This document shows, piece after piece, positions 59,407 to 64,000 of a DNA stretch of 64,000 nt (the stretch's first letter is position 1; the number at the start of each line of letters is the position of its first letter). Source of the stretch: CAJFUR01 sp904420575 (lineage in GTDB: Bacteria; Actinomycetota; Coriobacteriia; Coriobacteriales; Eggerthellaceae); assembly GCA_965119745.1 (NCBI GenBank), contig OZ221973.1, positions 3,100,001 through 3,164,000 of the forward strand, given 5' to 3'. The translations under genes and the position numbers were made by a program. The notes below the pieces were generated by a model. The model searched no databases, was not told the origin of the DNA, and saw only the letters and a list, made by a program, of their open reading frames with translations.

Positions 59407-61212
59407 CTAGGCCACCTCCTCGGACGAGATCTTCCAGCTGACCGCCTGCTCGTAGTCGGCCCACATGCGGGCGTACAGGCCCCCGGCTGCCAGGAGTTCG
59501 TCATGCGTCCCCTGTTCGGCCACGCGCCCCGCGTCGAGCACCACTATCTTGTCGGCGTTGCGCACGGTCGAGAGACGGTGCGCAACCATGAGCACCGTGC
59601 GCCCGCGCGCGAGCTCCGAGAACGCCTTCTGGATCCTGGCCTCGTTCTCGGGATCGGCGAACGCCGTCGCCTCGTCGAGCACCACCACGTCGGCGTCCTT
59701 CAAGATGGCGCGCGCGAGCATGAGGCGCTGCGCCTCGCCGCCGGAGAGGTAGGCGCCTTGCGCGCCATAGACGGTATCCATTCCCCGGGGAAGCTTCGCT
59801 ATGATGTCGTCGCACTGCGCTGCGTGCAGCGCCGCCCGCACCTCTTCGCGCGACGCGTCGGGGCGCGCCGCGCGCACGTTCTCGAAGATGCTCTGCTTGA
59901 ACAGGCGGTTGGCCTGGAACACGAACGCCACGCGGTCCATGAGGTCGTGGGGGTCCATGCCGCGCACGTCCACGCCGCCGATGAGCACGCGGCCCTCGTC
60001 CGCATCCCAGAAGCGCGGCACGAGGCTCGCCGCCGTGGTCTTGCCGCCGCCGGAAGGCCCCACGAGTGCCACCGTGGAGCCTGCGGGCACCTCGAAGCTC
60101 ACATGGCTGAGCGCAGGCTCTTCCGCCCCTTCGTAAGTGAAGCTCACGTCCTCGAACGCGATTGAGTTTCCCTTGGGCGCCTGCGGGCTCGACGGCGCCT
60201 CGATCACGGGAGCCGACAGCACCCCCTCGACGCGAGACACGGCGTCGGCCGCCGATTGGAACGCCTCGGACATGAACATCACGCGCGTCATGGCCGTGGG
60301 GACGACCGCCGAGAAGATGGCGTAGAACGCGAAGTTCGCCGCAAACATCCCGAAATCGCCCTCGCCCGGCGCGAGAAGGATCGCCACGGGCACGAGGAAC
60401 GCCGCCACGCCGTTGATGACGGTCAGCGACAGCGACTGCGGAGTACGGCACCACTTGACTGCGTAGTCCTGCGCGAGCCGCGTGAAGTCCTGGATGGCGT
60501 CGTGGAACGCCTTGAACGAGTGGACCGTCTGCTGGAACACCTTCACCACGGGGATTCCGCGCACGTACTCGGTGCCCGTCTCGTTCATCTTGACGAGCGA
60601 TTCCATGTACTTCGTCATGAAGTCCATGCCGCGCCCGCCCATCATGTAGAACATGCAGCAGAGCGAAAGGACGACGGGCGCGAGGCACGCGAGCCCGAGC
60701 CTCCAGTCGAACGCGAAGAACAGCACGAGCATGCCGGCGATCATGGCGACCGACCCGGCAGTGTCGGGCAGCTTGTGGGCGAGCAGCCCCTCCGTCTCCG
60801 CGGCGCAGCCGTCCACCACGCGCCGCAGCGCTCCGGAAGCGTGCGTGTCGAAGTACCCGAGCGACGTGCGCATCAGATGCTCGGTCGCCCTTTTGCGCAT
60901 GTTGGACGCGCAGCGGAACGCCGCCAGGTGCGTGCACATGAGCCCTGCGAAGTACAGCAGGATGGACGCGACCGAGAAGCCGAGCGCCCACCATCCGTAC
61001 GCGGCGATGCTCGTCGCAGCGCTCCAGTCCGGCGCGACCGCGATGAGGTCGCGCGCCACGAGCCAGATGCAGACGTACGGGCCGAAGCCCACGATCATCG
61101 ATGCCGCCGAGAGCGCGCAACCCAGGTACGTGAGCGCCTTGCGCGGCCCGGCGAAGTCGAGCAGCCGCCCGACGGCGCCCTGCTTGCGGGACGGCCCTCC
61201 CTTTCTGTCCAT
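59407..61212 (-). CDS. Cassette 3 exporter-fold ABC half-transporter A
   Basis: A 601-residue half-transporter. The membrane domain has MRTSLGYFDTHASGALRRVV in the first coupling loop. The ATPase has GPSGGGKTT (a Gly variant of Walker A), LSGGEAQRL and VVVLDEATAFADPENE, the last being the hallmark of YbtQ/IrtA-like halves. The ATG at 61212 follows GGAGG. It is divergent from araC, with an operator-like motif in between. It lacks the siderophore-reductase domain found in mycobacterial IrtA. Confidence 0.88.
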   Translation of the reverse strand: MDRKGGPSRKQGAVGRLLDFAGPRKALTYLGCALSAASMIVGFGPYVCIWLVARDLIAVAPDWSAATSIAAYGWWALGFSVASILLYFAGLMCTHLAAFRCASNMRKRATEHLMRTSLGYFDTHASGALRRVVDGCAAETEGLLAHKLPDTAGSVAMIAGMLVLFFAFDWRLGLACLAPVVLSLCCMFYMMGGRGMDFMTKYMESLVKMNETGTEYVRGIPVVKVFQQTVHSFKAFHDAIQDFTRLAQDYAVKWCRTPQSLSLTVINGVAAFLVPVAILLAPGEGDFGMFAANFAFYAIFSAVVPTAMTRVMFMSEAFQSAADAVSRVEGVLSAPVIEAPSSPQAPKGNSIAFEDVSFTYEGAEEPALSHVSFEVPAGSTVALVGPSGGGKTTAASLVPRFWDADEGRVLIGGVDVRGMDPHDLMDRVAFVFQANRLFKQSIFENVRAARPDASREEVRAALHAAQCDDIIAKLPRGMDTVYGAQGAYLSGGEAQRLMLARAILKDADVVVLDEATAFADPENEARIQKAFSELARGRTVLMVAHRLSTVRNADKIVVLDAGRVAEQGTHDELLAAGGLYARMWADYEQAVSWKISSEEVA

Positions 61213-61277
61213 ACGAAACCTCCGATCTTGGCCTTGTACGCCGACGTCTGAATCCAAGACCGTCGACGCACTTGATA

Positions 61278-61293
61278 GTTAGTTGTGGTAAAC
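61278..61293. promoter_or_regulatory. AraC-operator candidate between ABC and araC genes, cassette 3
   Basis: GTTAGTTGTGGTAAAC shares GTTAG-N7-AAAC with the sites at 55667 and 62458, and lies between the divergent ABC and araC genes, about 65 bases upstream of the ABC start. Confidence 0.5.
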
Positions 61294-61386
61294 ATATCAT
61301 TATGGACGGATCCGGTCTTCCAAACCCGGAAACAGAAGACATCCTCGAAACTAATCGGGACAGGCGCGAAACACAGGAGCAGGAGC

Positions 61387-62400
61387 ATGGGCGCACCGCA
61401 ATCAAATCTCCCGCAGCATTTGCGGACGTTCGTCGAGCCGCAGATAGAGCAGTTCTCCCTCAGGATGGAGCCCGTTCGCTGCGGTCTGTACGCGACGCTT
61501 CCGGAATCGCTCGGCGAGGGATTCCTCTGGACGGCGGCACTCGGCGAGGACTGCCTTGTCAGCGTGCACTCGCTGCGGCTTAAGAAACCGTTCGTCCTCG
61601 AGGAGCGCCCGACGGACTTCTCCTGCATCTTCTCCGGATCGCGCGCAACGCTCCAATCGATGCCGAACGTGCCCGCCCCGGCACCCGCCGAGCGCGAGAA
61701 CCTCGCGGCGTTCTCGCAGGCGGGCGGAACGACGCGCTGCCTGATGCAGGAGGGGGTTCTCTACGAGTCGACGAGCATCACCTACACGCCCGGCTACTTC
61801 GACGGCATGAGAAAGAGGTTCCCCGACGATTTCAGGGACGTCGAAGCGACGATTCGCGCGGGCGTCGCCGCGAACCCTCCCGCCGAGATGCGCTTCATCC
61901 TGAGATCGTTCACCCCCGAGCGGGCATCGCTGCCCGGAGCCGCGCCGTACTTCCACGCGAAGGCGCTCGAAGCGGTGATCGCTCTTTCCGTCCAGCCCGA
62001 CCCTGACGCCGATGGCGAAACGATGCGCGGCGATCGCGCGCTCGTGGAACGAGCGGAGGAGATCATCGCGACGCGGTTTTCCGAAGGGCTCACCGTGAAA
62101 GCGATCGCGGACGAGCTCTACGTGAGCCGATCGCGGCTCTACGACGCATTCAAGAACGTACGCGGGGCAGGCGTAGCGGAAACCCTACGGGCGGAGCGCA
62201 TGAAGGCGGCTTGCGTCCTTCTTCGCTCCGGGGAGACGAGCATGGCGAGCGTGGCGCATGCGGTAGGATACGCACGCACTTCGGCATTCGACGAAGCCTT
62301 TCGCCGAATGTTCGGATGCTCCCCCTCCCAGTGGCAATGCCGAAGCCCCGAGCGCATGAAAAACGACTCGTCCCTTCTTGCAGAGCGCACGGCTTTTTAG
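61387..62400 (+). CDS. AraC-family regulator of cassette 3
   Basis: A 337-residue AraC protein: a ligand domain of about 230 residues, then helix-turn-helix motifs IADELYVSRSRLYDAFKNV and VAHAVGYARTSAFDEAFRRM, ending MFGCSPSQWQC. The ATG at 61387 follows AGGAGCAGGAGC. It stands between the divergent ABC genes and the co-directional ECF genes, each of which has a GTTAG-N7-AAAC site, so it probably activates both halves of cassette 3. Confidence 0.88.
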   Translation: MGAPQSNLPQHLRTFVEPQIEQFSLRMEPVRCGLYATLPESLGEGFLWTAALGEDCLVSVHSLRLKKPFVLEERPTDFSCIFSGSRATLQSMPNVPAPAPAERENLAAFSQAGGTTRCLMQEGVLYESTSITYTPGYFDGMRKRFPDDFRDVEATIRAGVAANPPAEMRFILRSFTPERASLPGAAPYFHAKALEAVIALSVQPDPDADGETMRGDRALVERAEEIIATRFSEGLTVKAIADELYVSRSRLYDAFKNVRGAGVAETLRAERMKAACVLLRSGETSMASVAHAVGYARTSAFDEAFRRMFGCSPSQWQCRSPERMKNDSSLLAERTAF

Positions 62401-62457
62401 AGCATGCACGGCTGCTTGGAGTTGCGGCTCTGCGCGTATCCATCAGAATGGATTGTT

Positions 62458-62473
62458 GTTTCATAAGGCTAAC
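62458..62473. promoter_or_regulatory. AraC-operator candidate before the cassette 3 S component
   Basis: GTTTCATAAGGCTAAC is the complement-strand form of the cassette 2 site (14 of 16 bases identical), in the same orientation relative to the S-component gene and about 50 bases before its ATG. Confidence 0.65.
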
Positions 62474-62522
62474 TTTATGCAGGGCACGGCGGCCAAAGAT
62501 CCGCACGGGAAAGGATTCGCAC

Positions 62523-63143
62523 ATGAAGATCACCGGAAACGCATCCGCTTCCGCACCGAAAACGGGAGGGAAGCTCGCAGGAAAAGACTTCATCAACATA
62601 GGCATCTTCACGGCGATCTACTTCGTCGTCGTGTTTGCCGTGGCGTGTTTGGGGTTCATCCCCATCCTCATGGCGGCGATTTGCGGAATCGTTCCGCTCG
62701 TCGCGGGCATCCCGTACATGCTTTTCCTCACGCGCGCCCGCAAGTTCGGAATGATCACGATACTCGGCCTGCTCATCGGCATCATCATGTTCATCACCGG
62801 CATGGGGTACTTCTCCATCGCGACGGGTCTCGTTTTCGGGCTTATCGCCGACCTCGTCTGGAAATCAGGCGGCTATACGTCGGCATCGCGCGCCATCCTG
62901 TCTCACGGCATATTCAGTTGCTGGATCATCGGCAACTTCCTCCCCTTCCTCCTCACCGCCAACACGTACCTCCCCACCGTCCGCGCCCAATACGGCGACG
63001 CCTACGTGAACGAACTCATGACCTACCTGCAACCGGAGCTCTATCCGGTCCTGCTCGTTGCGTGCTTCGTCGCGGGAATCGTCGGCGGCTTCATAGGACG
63101 CGCCATCCTGAAGAAGCACTTCAAGCGTGCGGGCATCGCGTAG
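62523..63143 (+). CDS. Cassette 3 MptD-family ECF substrate-binding component
   Basis: A 206-residue, six-helix S component. IFTAIYFVVVFAVACLGFIP, FLTRARKFGMITILGLLIG and the end AILKKHFKRAGIA parallel the cassette 1 S component closely, so these two are nearer to each other than to cassette 2. SD AAAGGAT. EcfT follows 25 bp downstream on the same strand. Confidence 0.85.
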   Translation: MKITGNASASAPKTGGKLAGKDFINIGIFTAIYFVVVFAVACLGFIPILMAAICGIVPLVAGIPYMLFLTRARKFGMITILGLLIGIIMFITGMGYFSIATGLVFGLIADLVWKSGGYTSASRAILSHGIFSCWIIGNFLPFLLTANTYLPTVRAQYGDAYVNELMTYLQPELYPVLLVACFVAGIVGGFIGRAILKKHFKRAGIA

Positions 63144-63168
63144 GGACATCACGGGAGGGTCTTGGACA

Positions 63169-63906
63169 ATGGAGCTGCTTCGGTCAAAGGCGGGAGAGCG
63201 GACGGTACGGCTCGACCCCCGCACGAAGATGGTGATGCTGTTCGCAGTCTCGACGGTGCTCCTGCTCGGAGGGAACGGGGGCACGATGTTCGCCGTGCGC
63301 ACGGCGATGCTGCTGTTTCCGTTCGGGTTGCTCGCGATATCGGGACGCGTACGCGCAGCGGGGCTCATGCTCGCGGCGTATCTCGGGACCTGCGCGCTCG
63401 CCGCGTTCGCCGCGCCCGCGCTTGAAGGCATTGCGAACGCGATCATCGTGGCGACGGCGACCGTGGTCTCCCGCTTCGTGCCCACGCTCGCGCTCGCGTA
63501 TTTCGTGTTCGCCACGACGACGGTGTCCGAGTTCATGGCGGCCATGGCGCGCATGCGCATGCCCGACTGGATCACCATCCCGCTATCGGTGCTGTTCAGG
63601 TTCTTTCCCACGCTCGGCCAGGAGGCGCGGGCCGTCAATGCCGCCATGCGGATGCGCGGCATCACCCCGATCTCCCGCGGGATCGCTTATGCGGAGAACT
63701 GCCTCGTCCCGCTCATGAGCTGCGCCGTCTCCATCGGCGAGGATCTGTCTGCGGCCGCTCTGGCCCGAGGGCTCGGCGCGCCCTGGCCAAGGACGAACAC
63801 CGGCAGCATCGGGTTCACGCCGGTCGATGCCGCAGTTATCGCCGCATCGCTTGTCGCAACGGCAACCCTCGCTTTAGGCCTCGTTTTCCCGGAGGCGATC
63901 GCATGA
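63169..63906 (+). CDS. Cassette 3 ECF transmembrane component EcfT
   Basis: A 245-residue membrane protein with VRLDPRTKMVMLF at the start and the coupling motifs NAAMRMRG and AALARGLGAP in the C-terminal half. The ATG at 63169 has GGGAGG upstream. Its stop overlaps the ATG of the ATPase gene (ATGA). Confidence 0.9.
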   Translation: MELLRSKAGERTVRLDPRTKMVMLFAVSTVLLLGGNGGTMFAVRTAMLLFPFGLLAISGRVRAAGLMLAAYLGTCALAAFAAPALEGIANAIIVATATVVSRFVPTLALAYFVFATTTVSEFMAAMARMRMPDWITIPLSVLFRFFPTLGQEARAVNAAMRMRGITPISRGIAYAENCLVPLMSCAVSIGEDLSAAALARGLGAPWPRTNTGSIGFTPVDAAVIAASLVATATLALGLVFPEAIA

Positions 63907-64000
63907 GAGAAGGACCAAAGGCCGAAGCCCCCGTCCTCTTCATGGAGGATGTTTCGTTCTCCTATGCAGGAGGGCACTCCGGAACAGGCGTCGAGGGAAT
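63903..64000 (+). CDS. Cassette 3 ECF ATPase (5' end only)
   Basis: The first 32 codons, with VLFMEDVSFSYAGGHS, the beta-strand before Walker A in EcfA proteins. The gene runs off the window; by analogy with the other cassettes it should encode two fused ATPase domains. Confidence 0.8.
   Translation, partial: MREGPKAEAPVLFMEDVSFSYAGGHSGTGVEG

Overview
The window is high-GC DNA with compact, strongly Shine-Dalgarno-led operons. The gene set is that of a gut actinobacterium of the class Coriobacteriia, most likely family Eggerthellaceae (Eggerthella/Gordonibacter-like). The pointers are a LuxR regulator with a many-helix membrane N-terminus divergent from a Tat-exported flavoprotein reductase, a soluble-type molybdopterin oxidoreductase with a small Fe-S partner and MFS carriers, an EFR1-type ferredoxin, and several MptD-type ECF transporters. 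The family assignment is inference from gene content. No rRNA, tRNA, CRISPR array, integrase or transposase gene was seen.

Left part (1-13.9 kb): a truncated secD, a DHA2-like MFS exporter, a copper operon (csoR, then copA carrying a C-terminal CopZ-like domain, with two 17-bp CsoR-type operators), a translationally coupled pair of giant YhgE/Pip membrane proteins, an unrecognised C-terminally anchored protein and an HdeD-like membrane protein.

Respiratory/metabolic part (13.9-21.2 kb): all on the minus strand, a LysR regulator, a 750-aa molybdopterin oxidoreductase, a two-cluster ferredoxin and two MFS carriers. This layout resembles the soluble catechol-dehydroxylase loci of Gordonibacter. 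A perfect 25-bp palindrome lies between lysR and a zinc/cadmium operon (ArsR sensor, free HMA chaperone, ZntA-type ATPase; 21.6-24.4 kb).

Middle (24.7-35.6 kb): a VapD-like toxin with a candidate partner, a two-component system with a lantibiotic-type ABC transporter, the LuxR/flavoprotein pair, a DMT exporter, a threonine aldolase and a small membrane protein.

guaA island (36-41.1 kb): a short guaA (ATP-pyrophosphatase domain only) ends in a 14-bp sequence that recurs twice downstream. The three copies delimit two consecutive inserts. Insert A is AT-rich and holds a beta-flower-like protein and a frameshifted yjdF behind a structured leader. Insert B holds an EFR1 ferredoxin with its TetR regulator, a palindromic repeat array, a Phd/RelE-type toxin-antitoxin pair and a diverged second copy of the guaA 3' end.

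Right part (41.3-64 kb): three paralogous transport cassettes in a row. Each combines an exporter-fold heterodimeric ABC pair (YbtPQ/IrtAB-like) with an ECF module (MptD-type S component, EcfT, EcfA). Cassette 1 is led by TetR and a cysteine-rich KTR protein. Cassette 2 is led by a divergent AraC gene and ends in a decayed dtxR. Cassette 3 has AraC plus an intact DtxR/MntR regulator, and its EcfA gene runs off the right edge. A shared motif, GTTAG-N7-AAAC, sits at three promoters of the two AraC cassettes. Metal, metallophore or haem uptake is the best guess for the cargo, but the sequence does not prove it.
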